DNA of 64,000 bases. Origin: JAHBXE01 sp044222195 (lineage in GTDB: Bacteria > Planctomycetota > Phycisphaerae > Phycisphaerales > UBA1924). Under the pieces are notes generated by a model that was given only the letters and a program-made list of their open reading frames with translations, did no database searches and was not told where the DNA came from. The DNA lies in the NCBI GenBank assembly GCA_044222195.1, contig JBGANS010000005.1, positions 186,001 to 250,000 on the forward strand, in the 5' to 3' direction. A program made the translations under genes and the position numbers. Within the stretch, counting starts at the first letter, position 1; every line of letters begins with the position of its first letter. This document shows, one piece after another, positions 24,632 to 32,557 of the stretch.

Positions 24632-25687
24632 ATGCCCCTCGCGCTCCCCATGTTCGCCCCGATCGCGACGCCGCCGCGCGCCCCGGCCCGGGCCTCGCCC
24701 CGTCTCATCGACTCCCACGGCCGCGCCATCCGCGACCTTCGCCTCTCCATCACCGACCGCTGCAACTTCCGCTGCGTCTACTGCATGGACCCGGATGTCC
24801 GCTTCGCCGACGCCTCCGAGCTGCTCTCGGTCGAAGACCTGCTCCGCCTCGCCGCCGTCACCATCAAGCTCGGCATCGAGAAGATCCGCATTACCGGTGG
24901 TGAGCCGACCGTCCACCCGCGGCTCACGGACATCATCCGCGGCGTCTCCGCCCTCCCGATCGACGACGTCGCCCTGACGACCAACGGTTCGCTCATCGAC
25001 GATCGCCGCGCCGCGGAATGGCACGGCGCGGGTCTTCGCCGCGTCACGATCAGCATCGACAGCCTCCGCGAGGATCGCTTCGCGGCCATCACTCGTTCCA
25101 ACTGCCCGCCCAGGCGAATCCTCGACGCGATCGGGGCGTCGCAGCGAGCCGGCCTCGGCCCGGTCAAGCTCAACGCCGTTGTGGTCCGAGGTTTCAACGA
25201 GGATGAAGTCGCCGACCTCGCCGGCCTGGCCCACGACCTCGGCGTCGAGATGCGATTCATCGAGTTCATGCCACTGGACTCGGGACATCATTGGGACCGC
25301 TCACGGGTCGTCCCCGCCGATGAAATCATCCAGCGAATCCAGGCCGTCCTGCCTCTCGTACCCGACGGCCGCGACGACCCCAGCAGCACCTCGCTCAACT
25401 ACACGTTCGCGGACGGTTCTCCCGGCCGCGTCGGCGTGATCGCGCCTGTCACCCGCCCGTTCTGCGGCGCGTGCAGCCGTCTTCGCATCACGGCCGACGG
25501 GAAAGTCCGCCCATGCCTGTTCAGCCGCCAGGAGTGGGACATCCGCCCGCTCCTGCGCGACCGGGCGAGCGACACCGACCTCAGCGCGTTCATCACCGAC
25601 GCCGTCTGGACCAAGCAGGCCGGGCACGGCATCAGTTCTTCTGGCTTCGTGCAGCCCGAGCGTCCCATGTCCGCGATCGGAGGATGA
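24632..25687 (+). CDS. moaA: GTP 3',8-cyclase MoaA
   Basis: 351 residues. The radical-SAM enzyme that, with MoaC, converts GTP to cyclic pyranopterin monophosphate. The N-terminal cluster motif CNFRCVYC (Cys44, Cys48, Cys51) and the RITGGEPTVHP stretch bind the SAM cluster. The C-terminal cluster motif RPFCGACSRLR with a later CLFS Cys is specific to MoaA, and the protein ends in the functionally important Gly-Gly. First gene of the molybdenum island. Its TGA overlaps an ATG (25684) in an ATGA, so modA is probably coupled to it. Confidence 0.96.
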   Translation: MPLALPMFAPIATPPRAPARASPRLIDSHGRAIRDLRLSITDRCNFRCVYCMDPDVRFADASELLSVEDLLRLAAVTIKLGIEKIRITGGEPTVHPRLTDIIRGVSALPIDDVALTTNGSLIDDRRAAEWHGAGLRRVTISIDSLREDRFAAITRSNCPPRRILDAIGASQRAGLGPVKLNAVVVRGFNEDEVADLAGLAHDLGVEMRFIEFMPLDSGHHWDRSRVVPADEIIQRIQAVLPLVPDGRDDPSSTSLNYTFADGSPGRVGVIAPVTRPFCGACSRLRITADGKVRPCLFSRQEWDIRPLLRDRASDTDLSAFITDAVWTKQAGHGISSSGFVQPERPMSAIGG

Positions 25688-25689
25688 CC

Positions 25690-26475
25690 ATGCGCCGAGT
25701 ACCGGTGGTGCTGGTCGGATTGATCTCGTTCATCGTCGCGTGCTCGAAAGGTCCTTCTCCCAAGGCGGCCTCGTCCGTCGCGGAAGTCCGGCTCGCCGCC
25801 GCGGCGTCTCTCAAACCCGTGCTCCCGGGCCTGATCCGGGAGTTTACGAGTTCGCATCCCAACATCGCCGTGGTCGCGACTTACGGCGCATCCGGAAACT
25901 TCTACACACAACTCACCAGCGGCGCGCCGTTCGACTTGTTTCTGTCGGCAGACATGGGGTACCCGCAGAAGCTGGCCGACGCCGGCCTGACCGACGGCCC
26001 CGTGCGCGAGTACGCACAAGGGACGCTGGTCCTCTGGGTCCTCAAGGCTTCGGGGCTGGATGTGTCTTCGCTCTCCATCGTCACGGATGACCGCGTTCGA
26101 AAGATCGCGATCGCCAATCCGCAGCACGCGCCCTACGGCCGCGCGGCGGAGGCGGCCCTGAAGGCCGCGGGTTTGCTCGAATCGGTCCGGACCAAGCTCG
26201 TTCTCGGTGAGAGCGTGGAGCAGGCGGCGACCTTTGCGAGAACGGGCGCGGCGGAGGTGAGCATCCTCCCACGGAGCCAGGCCATGACGCCGGCGATGAG
26301 CGAGGCGGGTGTGTCGGCCGACATTCCGGGCGCGCTGTACGAACCGATTCGGCACGGGGCGATCGTCATGAAGTCGGCCAAGGACCCGGCCGCCGCCAGG
26401 GCGTTTGTGGACTTTGTCCTGAGCCCTCCGGGGCGGGAAATCCTCGTCCGCGCCGGGCTCGCGGGCGGAAAGTAG
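25690..26475 (+). CDS. modA: Molybdate ABC transporter substrate-binding lipoprotein ModA
   Basis: 261 residues. Two ATGs compete: 25684 overlaps the moaA stop, while 25690 sits 6 bases after GGAGG, so 25690 is preferred. The signal MRRVPVVLVGLISFIVACSKG has a lipobox, so the protein should be lipid-anchored. The mature part shows the ModA signature: LAAAASLKPVLPGLIREF near the start, TYGASGNFYTQLTSGAPFD, FLSADMGYPQKLAD, and the late strand GALYEPIRHGAIVM. It captures molybdate or tungstate for ModBC. The transporter genes continue after one intervening unrelated gene. Confidence 0.94.
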   Translation: MRRVPVVLVGLISFIVACSKGPSPKAASSVAEVRLAAAASLKPVLPGLIREFTSSHPNIAVVATYGASGNFYTQLTSGAPFDLFLSADMGYPQKLADAGLTDGPVREYAQGTLVLWVLKASGLDVSSLSIVTDDRVRKIAIANPQHAPYGRAAEAALKAAGLLESVRTKLVLGESVEQAATFARTGAAEVSILPRSQAMTPAMSEAGVSADIPGALYEPIRHGAIVMKSAKDPAAARAFVDFVLSPPGREILVRAGLAGGK

Positions 26476-26544
26476 GGTTTTGGCGGCACAATTGTCGCCG
26501 GGCGCTGGTTCGGCGCCAGGGCTTGAGGCAGACTTGTCAGTCAG

Positions 26545-27159
26545 ATGATCCAGCGGACACTGTTCAACATGGTCCCCGTTGCGGCTGTGACGATCTCCGC
26601 CACGTGCCAGTGCGCCCACGGACAACTGGTGTACAACGAGTTGATCCAGGGCGACCTTTCCGACGATCGCTTCGTGCCCACGGTTATTGCCATGTCCCCC
26701 GGATCGAACCAGATCGCGGGGTTCATGGCCGGCGACCTCGGCGGCGGCGCGATCGATCGCGACTACTTCACGATCACGATCCCGCAGGGCTTTGTCCTTT
26801 CGCAGATCGTGGTGGACCAGTATTTCTCTCCGGACCCCGTCGCGTTTCTCGCCGTCCAGCCCGGGCCGATCTTTCCCAACGATCCCATGACGGTGCAATC
26901 CGAAGACCTGCTGGGCTGGGTGCACATGGGTCAAGCCAACGTTGGAGAAGACATCCTGATATGGATGAGCCTGCACGGCCAGGGCTTCACTCCGCCGCTT
27001 CCCGCGGGTCAGTACACGTTCTGGGGCCAGCAGCTCGGCGAGCCGACGGATTACGTGCTCGACTTCATCATCGAGGCTCCGGCGCCGGGCGTTCTGGCTG
27101 TTCCGTGCGCCGCCAGTGTGACCGTTCTGAGACGTCGGCGCCGAACGACGGTACCTTAA
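26545..27159 (+). CDS. Secreted protein of unknown function with PEP-CTERM-like sorting tail
   Basis: 204 residues with an N-terminal export signal (MIQRTLFNMVPVAAVTISAT). The body is acidic and beta-rich (NELIQGDLSDDRFVPTVIAM, DRDYFTITIPQGFVLSQIVV). The end reads PAPGVLAVPCAASVTV and then five Arg: a Pro-rich motif, a short hydrophobic stretch and a basic cluster, as in planctomycete variants of PEP-CTERM sorting signals. Similar proteins are exported and anchored or processed by an exosortase. It sits between modA and modB in the same direction; the 69-bp gap after modA holds two small hairpins (26482-26499 and 26501-26517). Nothing in it suggests molybdate binding. Confidence 0.65.
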   Translation: MIQRTLFNMVPVAAVTISATCQCAHGQLVYNELIQGDLSDDRFVPTVIAMSPGSNQIAGFMAGDLGGGAIDRDYFTITIPQGFVLSQIVVDQYFSPDPVAFLAVQPGPIFPNDPMTVQSEDLLGWVHMGQANVGEDILIWMSLHGQGFTPPLPAGQYTFWGQQLGEPTDYVLDFIIEAPAPGVLAVPCAASVTVLRRRRRTTVP

Positions 27160-27162
27160 GGC

Positions 27163-27837
27163 ATGGACTGGACCGCCATCGGCCTGACGCTGCGTCTCGC
27201 CGTCTGCACATCGCTGCTGCTGCTGCTGGTCGGAATCCCGATCGCCGCGTGGCTGGTTTTCTCCAAGCGGCGATGGAAGGTCGTGATCGAGTCGATCGTG
27301 GCCCTGCCGCTGGTTCTGCCGCCGACGGTGCTCGGGTTCTACCTGCTCGTCGGGCTTGGCCCGAAGAGCCCCATCGGTCACGCGATCGAGCGCGTCACGG
27401 GCACGCGGCTCGTGTTCAGCTTTGCCGGGCTGCTGATCGCGTCGGTGCTGTACAGCCTGCCGTTCATGGTCCAGCCCTTGTGCACGGCGTTCGCGGCGGT
27501 TGACCGCAAGTACATCGAGGCCTCGTGGTGCATGGGCGTGTCCCGCGCGGCGACCTTCGCGCGTCTGGTTCTCCCGCTCTCCATCCGCGGCGTGGTCGCC
27601 GGGTTTGTGCTGAGTTTCGCGCACACGATCGGCGAGTTCGGCGTCGTGCTGATGGTGGGGGGGAACATCCAGGGGCTCACGCGGACGCTCTCGATTTCCA
27701 TCTATGACGATGTGCAGGCGATGGACTATGGGAAGGCGCACGCGACGGCGGCGATGCTGCTGGGATTCTCGTTCGTGGTGTTGATGGTGACGTACACGCT
27801 GTTTCGACGGAGCCCGAAGGCATGGCACAGGGCCTGA
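27163..27837 (+). CDS. modB: Molybdate ABC transporter permease ModB
   Basis: 224 residues with five to six membrane helices. The starting helix reads DWTAIGLTLRLAVCTSLLLLL, the PLVLPPTVLGFYLLV segment is characteristic of molybdate permeases, and the cytoplasmic EAA-like loop EASWCMGVSRAATFARLVLP docks the ATPase. The later FAHTIGEFGVVLMVGG stretch is also typical of ModB. It overlaps modC by 16 bp, so translation is probably coupled. It lies only 3 bp after the sorting-tail protein gene. Confidence 0.94.
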   Translation: MDWTAIGLTLRLAVCTSLLLLLVGIPIAAWLVFSKRRWKVVIESIVALPLVLPPTVLGFYLLVGLGPKSPIGHAIERVTGTRLVFSFAGLLIASVLYSLPFMVQPLCTAFAAVDRKYIEASWCMGVSRAATFARLVLPLSIRGVVAGFVLSFAHTIGEFGVVLMVGGNIQGLTRTLSISIYDDVQAMDYGKAHATAAMLLGFSFVVLMVTYTLFRRSPKAWHRA

Positions 27838-28886
27838 GCGTCGACATCGAGAAAGCGTTCGATGCGGGGTACACGCTCCGGGCGACGCTGTCGCTGCCGG
27901 CGGAGCCATCGGTCACGGTGCTCTTCGGCCCGTCGGGATCGGGGAAGACGACGTTGCTGAGGTGCATCGCCGGCCTGGACCGGCCGCGCTCGGGATCGAT
28001 CAAGCTCGGAAGTGAAACGTGGTTTGAAGGAAACGGCGGGTGGGTGTCGCCGCAGGATCGGTGCATCGGGTTCGTCCCGCAGGACGATGCGCTCTTTCCG
28101 CACCTGAGTGTGCGAGGCAACCTCGCGTTTCCGCTATCAAGCGAAACGTCCGATGCGGGCGTGGCAGAGATGCTCGCATCCATGAACCTGGGCGAGTTGG
28201 CCGATCGCCGCCCGGCGCAGTTGTCGGGTGGCCAGCGGCAGCGGGTGTCGCTCGCGCGAGCGCTGGTTACGCGGCCGCGGCTGGTTCTGCTCGACGAACC
28301 GATGTCGGCGCTCGATGTGCCGCTGCGGGAGCAGGTTCGCGAGGAGTTGCGACGGCTGCTCACTCGGCTGGAAGCGCCGACGATCGTGGTGACGCACGAT
28401 CGCAGCGATGCGATTGCTCTCGGCGACCGGATCGCGGTGCTCATCGGGGGGACGGTCCGGCAGGTCGGGCCCGTGGCGGAGGTGTTTGCTGGGCCGGCGG
28501 ACCCGGATGTGGCGAGGCTCCTGGGCGTGGAGACGGTGATCGAGGGAACGATCACGGGCTCGCGTGAAGGATTGGCGACCGTGCGCATCGGTGAAGTTGA
28601 AGTGACGGCCGTGAGTGAGCGAAGCGCCGGCAAAGTCCTCGTGTGCCTGCGTGGAGAAGATGTGGTGCTGCACAGGGGCGAAGGCCGCGGGAGCGCCCGG
28701 AATCACCTTGCCGCTCGGGTGACGTTTGTCCGCCCGGAAGGCCCGCTGGTTCGGATCGGGCTGAATTGCGGTTTCGCGCTGACGGCGCTTGTGACGAGGC
28801 CATCGGTTGAAGACCTGTCTCTGGCCGAAGGTGCGGCGGTGGTCGCCTCGATCAAGGCGCCGGCGGTGCACCTGATTGCCCGCTGA
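27822..28886 (+). CDS. modC: Molybdate ABC transporter ATP-binding protein ModC
   Basis: 354 residues. The nucleotide-binding domain has Walker A GPSGSGKTT, a Q-loop in FVPQDDALFPHLSV, the signature LSGGQRQRVSLARAL, Walker B LVLLDEPMSALD and the H-loop His in VVTHDRSDAIAL. The C-terminal about 75 residues (NHLAARVTFVRPEGPLVRIG...) look like the MOP/TOBE domain that senses bound oxyanion in ModC proteins. It powers molybdate import with ModA and ModB. It is followed 6 bp later by the convergent moaE. Confidence 0.94.
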   Translation: MAQGLSVDIEKAFDAGYTLRATLSLPAEPSVTVLFGPSGSGKTTLLRCIAGLDRPRSGSIKLGSETWFEGNGGWVSPQDRCIGFVPQDDALFPHLSVRGNLAFPLSSETSDAGVAEMLASMNLGELADRRPAQLSGGQRQRVSLARALVTRPRLVLLDEPMSALDVPLREQVREELRRLLTRLEAPTIVVTHDRSDAIALGDRIAVLIGGTVRQVGPVAEVFAGPADPDVARLLGVETVIEGTITGSREGLATVRIGEVEVTAVSERSAGKVLVCLRGEDVVLHRGEGRGSARNHLAARVTFVRPEGPLVRIGLNCGFALTALVTRPSVEDLSLAEGAAVVASIKAPAVHLIAR

Positions 28887-28892
28887 GATTCA

Positions 28893-29294
28893 TCAGATCT
28901 TCCAGACCGGCTGTTTCCAGATCGGGACATCCTGCTTGAGGCGGTCGATGAACCGGTCCATCGCCGCGAGGGCTTCCTTGCGATGGCGAGACGAGATTTC
29001 GACACGAATTGAACATTCGCCGACGCGGACTCGGCCGCGGCTATGAGTGACGGAGAGGCCGAGGAGGTTGAGTTGTTCGATGAGTTCATCGCCGATGCGG
29101 GAGATCTGGGACTGGGCCATGGGCTCGTAGGCCTGGTAGTCCAGGGCTTCGATTCGGGCGGATGGGTCCCCGTCCCGGGGCTCAAGCTCGCGGACGAAGC
29201 CCTCAAAGACCAGGAATCCTCCGGAGCCGGGCTCGGGCCTGGACTGAGGGCCGGTGACGGGCCCGTCGACGATGGCGACGCGTGTGCGGCTCAT
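28893..29294 (-). CDS. moaE: Molybdopterin synthase catalytic subunit MoaE
   Basis: 133 residues from the ATG at 29294; the open frame continues far upstream but only this part resembles the family. MoaE transfers sulfur from the MoaD thiocarboxylate to cyclic pyranopterin monophosphate. Family motifs are GFLVFEGFVRE near residue 28, ALDYQAYEPMAQSQI near 50, the HSRGRVRVGECSIRVEISS strand, SRHRKEAL, and the late Lys-containing LKQDVPIWKQPVW with the conserved catalytic-region Lys. The gene is on the reverse strand between modC and moeA and overlaps moaD by 4 bp (ATGA). Confidence 0.93.
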   Translation of the reverse strand: MSRTRVAIVDGPVTGPQSRPEPGSGGFLVFEGFVRELEPRDGDPSARIEALDYQAYEPMAQSQISRIGDELIEQLNLLGLSVTHSRGRVRVGECSIRVEISSRHRKEALAAMDRFIDRLKQDVPIWKQPVWKI

Positions 29295-29536
29295 CCGCCG
29301 GACACCAGGCCGATGAGGGCGACTTCGTCCGCGGCGGCGATGGGGTGGGAGAGAGGGACGAACTCGCCGTTGACGGCGAAGCGGGCGGAGGAGAGGTGCG
29401 GGCCGAGCGCGGGAATGTCCTGGGCGAGGCGGTCGCGGAGGTCGCGGCAGGTGCGGGAATCGGTGAGGTCTACCACCGCGCGGTCCCGTCCTGCGGCGGC
29501 TCGTTCGGCACCAAAGAGAAGGACCTGGACCTGCAT
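29291..29536 (-). CDS. moaD: Molybdopterin synthase sulfur carrier subunit MoaD
   Basis: 81 residues with a beta-grasp fold pattern (QVQVLLFGAERAAAGRD start) and the diagnostic C-terminal Gly-Gly (LIGLVSGG), which is adenylated and converted to a thiocarboxylate. Paired with moaE, which begins inside its stop codon. Only 20 bp separate its start from moeA on the opposite strand, so the two divergent units must have overlapping promoters, or at least one promoter inside the neighbouring gene. A dedicated MoeB-type activating enzyme is not in the window. Confidence 0.9.
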   Translation of the reverse strand: MQVQVLLFGAERAAAGRDRAVVDLTDSRTCRDLRDRLAQDIPALGPHLSSARFAVNGEFVPLSHPIAAADEVALIGLVSGG

Positions 29537-29556
29537 GGGCCAACTGTAGAGGGGAT

Positions 29557-30768
29557 ATGCTGCGCGCTATGGCCGAGCAGAATCTGAGTTCGCCGGCGGC
29601 GGCGGTGGGATTGATGGTGTCACGCCTGAAGCCGGTCGGGGAAGAGCGCGTGCCGCTCGAGCGGGCACTCGGACGGGTGCTGGCGGAGCCAGTGGTGGCG
29701 GACCGGGACAGCCCGGCGGTGGATGTCAGCGCGATGGATGGGTTCGCGCTGCGGGTGATGGATCTCGCCAGGGGCGCGTTGCCGATTGCTGGAGAGTTGC
29801 GGATCGGGCAGGCGCCCGTGCGGCTGGCTCCCGGGACGGTGCTGCGGATCGTGACCGGGGCGCCAGTGCCGCCGGGTGCGGATGCGGTGGTGAAGCGGGA
29901 GGACACCCAAGAAGACGACGGGAAGATCGAGTTGTCCAGCGCGGCGATTGGGATGAAGGCGTGGACCAACGTTCGACGCCAGGGCGAGAACGCCAAGACA
30001 GGGACGCGGGTCGTTGAGGCGGGTGCGGAAGTGACGCCGCCGGTGGCCGCTTCCATGGCGGCGTTCGGGTGCGCGAATCCCGTTGTGCATCGGCGTGTGC
30101 GGGTGGGGGTGCTGGTGACAGGGGATGAAGTGCTGGGGGTCGAGAGCTCGCCATCGCCGTACCAGCTCAGGGATTCGAACGGGTACACCGTGATGAGCCT
30201 GGTGTCGCGCCGGGCGTGGGCGGAAGTGAGCCGGGCACCTGCGGTGAAGGACGAGCCCGAGGCGCTGCTCGCATCCATGCGACGGATTCTTGAGAGCGCC
30301 GACATGCTCATTGCGACGGGCGGCGTCTCGATGGGAGAGCGAGATTTCGTGCCGCAGGTGGTACGGGAGTTGGGAGCCGAAGTTCTGTTCCACAAGGTGA
30401 CACAGAGGCCGGGCAAGCCCGTGTTCGGCGCCATGCTGCCGGATGGACGGCCGATCTTCGGGCTGCCGGGGAACCCGTTGTCGGTGATGGTCACATCGCG
30501 GCGGATGGTCGTGCCGGTGCTGGAGCGGCTGGCGGGGATCGATTCGTCGCCGCCGCCGGTGCAGATGAGGCTGGAGAATCCGGATTCGCGCCGGCTGGAC
30601 ATGTGGTGGCACCGGTTCGTGCGGGTCACGGATGTTGGCCGGGCGCAGCTGCTGGAGGTTTCGAGTTCGGGAGACGTCATCGGCGCGGCCAGAAGCGATG
30701 GGTTTGTCGAGGTGCCGCCGGGCCAGGGCGGGGAGGGGCCGTGGGCGTACTTTGCCTGGAATGGCTGA
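29557..30768 (+). CDS. moeA: Molybdopterin molybdenumtransferase MoeA
   Basis: 403 residues (an ATG at 29569, MAEQNLSS, is an alternative start). Inserts molybdate into adenylated molybdopterin. Domain features in order: MSAMDGFALR-type loop (VDVSAMDGFALRVMD near residue 58), RIVTGAPVPPGADAVV, the RVGVLVTGDEV start of the MoCF-like domain, SADMLIATGGVSMGERDFV, and the late PIFGLPGNPLSVMVTS loop, which contacts the cofactor. The C-terminal beta-barrel is present. Followed by moaC at 28 bp spacing. Confidence 0.94.
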   Translation: MLRAMAEQNLSSPAAAVGLMVSRLKPVGEERVPLERALGRVLAEPVVADRDSPAVDVSAMDGFALRVMDLARGALPIAGELRIGQAPVRLAPGTVLRIVTGAPVPPGADAVVKREDTQEDDGKIELSSAAIGMKAWTNVRRQGENAKTGTRVVEAGAEVTPPVAASMAAFGCANPVVHRRVRVGVLVTGDEVLGVESSPSPYQLRDSNGYTVMSLVSRRAWAEVSRAPAVKDEPEALLASMRRILESADMLIATGGVSMGERDFVPQVVRELGAEVLFHKVTQRPGKPVFGAMLPDGRPIFGLPGNPLSVMVTSRRMVVPVLERLAGIDSSPPPVQMRLENPDSRRLDMWWHRFVRVTDVGRAQLLEVSSSGDVIGAARSDGFVEVPPGQGGEGPWAYFAWNG

Positions 30769-30795
30769 GGGTGGGTTCGTTCCTAAACTCGCGGC

Positions 30796-31296
30796 ATGAG
30801 CAAGGCTGAATCCAGCGGGTTGTCGCACGTGGGGCCCGATGGCCGCGCCACGATGGTGGATGTGGGAGAGAAGACGGTGACCGAACGTGTTGCGGTCGCC
30901 GAGGCGATCGTGCGCGTGTCGGCGGAACTCGCGAAGAAAATCGGGGAGAATGCACTTGCGAAGGGGGACCTCCTGGGCGTGGCGCGGCTGGCGGGGATTC
31001 AGGCGGCGAAGCGGACGGATGAGTTGATTCCACTGTGTCATTCGTTGCCGCTCGACGTGGTGGAGGTGGACGCGAAGGTGGATGAGAAGCAGGCCTGTGT
31101 TGTGATCCGGGCGACGGCGAAGACTCATGCGAAGACGGGCGTGGAAATGGAGGCGCTCACGGCGGCGGCGATCGCGGCGCTGACGGTGATCGACATGGGC
31201 AAGGCGGTGGACAAGGCGATGGTGGTGGAGGGGTTGCGGGTGATCGAGAAGCGCGGAGGGCGGAGCGGGACGTATGTGGCGGAGAACCGGCGATGA
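30796..31296 (+). CDS. moaC: Cyclic pyranopterin monophosphate synthase MoaC
   Basis: 166 residues. Works after MoaA to form cyclic pyranopterin monophosphate. Motifs are SHVGPDGRATMVDVGEK at the start, GVARLAGIQAAKRTDELIPLCHSLPL near residues 55-80 with the conserved His-Ser, the TGVEMEALTAAAIAALTVIDM helix, and the late IEKRGGRSG loop. Its stop overlaps the start of the following MoaB/Mog gene by 4 bp, so the two are likely coupled. Confidence 0.95.
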   Translation: MSKAESSGLSHVGPDGRATMVDVGEKTVTERVAVAEAIVRVSAELAKKIGENALAKGDLLGVARLAGIQAAKRTDELIPLCHSLPLDVVEVDAKVDEKQACVVIRATAKTHAKTGVEMEALTAAAIAALTVIDMGKAVDKAMVVEGLRVIEKRGGRSGTYVAENRR

Positions 31297-31841
31297 GCGG
31301 GCCGATCCGGGTCGCGGTGCTGACGGTGAGCGACCGGTGCTCGCGCGGCGAGGCGACGGACACGTCCGGGCCGGGGCTGTGCGCGATGGCAAAGGAGAAG
31401 CTGAAAGCGGAGGTCGTGGCGACGGCGTGCGTGCCGGATGAGGTTGCGCAGATCGCGGCGAAGTTTGTCGAGTGGTCGAGGCCGGCTCAACGGATCGACC
31501 TGATCGTGAGTACCGGAGGGACGGGCCTGGCTCCGCGGGATGTGACTCCGGAGGCGGCGAAGAGCGTGTTCGAGCGGGAGCACGCGGGGCTTATGGAACT
31601 CGCGCGCATGCGGTGTTACCCGAAGACGGCGCGGACGTATCTGTCGCGGGGCGTCGCGGGGACGATCGGGAGGACGCTGATTCTGACACTGCCGGGCTCG
31701 CCGCGCGGGTCGAGCGAGAACTTCGAAGTCCTCCTGGACATTCTGCCCCACGCGATCGAGACGATCCGGGGCGAGGTGCAGGACGATGGGCGGGTGGGGG
31801 CGAAGTCGGTGGGTGGGAAGGTGATTGAGCATCGCGATTAG
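31293..31841 (+). CDS. mog: MoaB/Mog-type molybdopterin adenylyltransferase
   Basis: 182 residues of the MoCF fold. Starts IRVAVLTVSDRCSRGEATDTSGPG, carries DLIVSTGGTGLAPRDVTPEA (the GGTG loop that binds molybdopterin) and the late TLILTLPGSPRGSSENFEVL loop. It adenylates molybdopterin before metal insertion by MoeA. MoaB and MogA are hard to separate by eye, so the symbol is a functional guess. Last gene of the molybdenum island; a 716-bp non-coding stretch follows. Confidence 0.85.
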   Translation: MSGPIRVAVLTVSDRCSRGEATDTSGPGLCAMAKEKLKAEVVATACVPDEVAQIAAKFVEWSRPAQRIDLIVSTGGTGLAPRDVTPEAAKSVFEREHAGLMELARMRCYPKTARTYLSRGVAGTIGRTLILTLPGSPRGSSENFEVLLDILPHAIETIRGEVQDDGRVGAKSVGGKVIEHRD

Positions 31842-32557
31842 TCAGAGCCGCTGTTGATTCGCGAGGTTGCCTTCCGTCACGAGCGACCCTTTCAGGGTGC
31901 GGAGCCAAGGCGTTCGATGTTCCGGGAGTGGCGAAGCGCCGACCCCCGGCTACTCAGGGTCAAGGCCTTCGGCCTGAAGAGTGGAGCAAACCGCCGCGCA
32001 GCGCGGGGGCGCTGCGCGGGGTGAACGTGGGTTGACCGGGGCGGTTTCCCGCGGCCGGGCTTCTTGAGTTCGTCGGGCCGTGGGGTGCTGGTCAACGCGG
32101 CGTGCACGAGATGGCGGGCGCATCGAAGCCGGAGGACCGACCTCGATGGCACTTCGGAATACGCCGCGTCGGGCTTGAGCGGGTTCAGGTCCCCTCTCAC
32201 CACGACGCCGACGGGCGGCCCGCGATTGGCCTTGGCGTTGCCGGCGCTGCCATCTCCGGTGCGGTCCCGAAGGCGCTGGCTCGGCCGCGGCGTGGATCGC
32301 GGGGTCCGTCTGTAGAGGGCCGCAGGACCGTTTCTGTGCGCACCAAAGCGGTCTTCCACGGGCGACGAGGACGAGAAAGTGTGGAGAGCGCGGGCTGAAA
32401 ACAGGGGAAAGTTGCTGGTGGCGTGGCGGGTGGATCGGGTGGTGAATCGAGGTTAACGCGGACCGCCTGCGTGCGCACAAACGTGGTCATGGGGCTGGCG
32501 GCGAGCGTGGACCGGTGCGGAAAGCGGTTTTCATATACTTGCACGACAGGAGTTTCC
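31842..32557. other. 716-bp non-coding region with hairpins and an imperfect direct repeat
   Basis: No convincing gene on either strand. It holds a small palindrome (AGGCC-TTC-GGCCT, 31963-31975), a perfect 11-bp GC hairpin (31994-32019), and an imperfect direct repeat of about 31 bp (32325-32356 and 32460-32490, both centred on GTGCGCAC). A TATACT box lies at 32534-32539, immediately before the ribosome site of the next gene. It separates the molybdenum and kynurenine clusters. Confidence 0.6.
31994..32019. repeat. Perfect 11-bp inverted repeat (hairpin)
   Basis: CCGCGCAGCGC at 31994-32004 and GCGCTGCGCGG at 32009-32019 are exact reverse complements separated by GGGG. There is no T-run, so it is more like a REP-type palindrome than an intrinsic terminator. 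Confidence 0.7.

Noticed and set aside
25690..27200. Replication origin as a firm call at the skew change
   Set aside because: No dnaA, no clear DnaA boxes and no AT-rich unwinding region; kept only as a finding about skew.
25399..27909. 836-codon open frame on the reverse strand across moaA-modB
   Set aside because: Arg/His-rich antisense shadow; the forward genes carry clear family motifs.
29295..30680. Upstream extension of moaE giving a protein of nearly 600 residues
   Set aside because: The extra part is antisense to moeA, low-complexity, and passes through moaD; the ATG at 29294 overlaps the moaD stop as expected.
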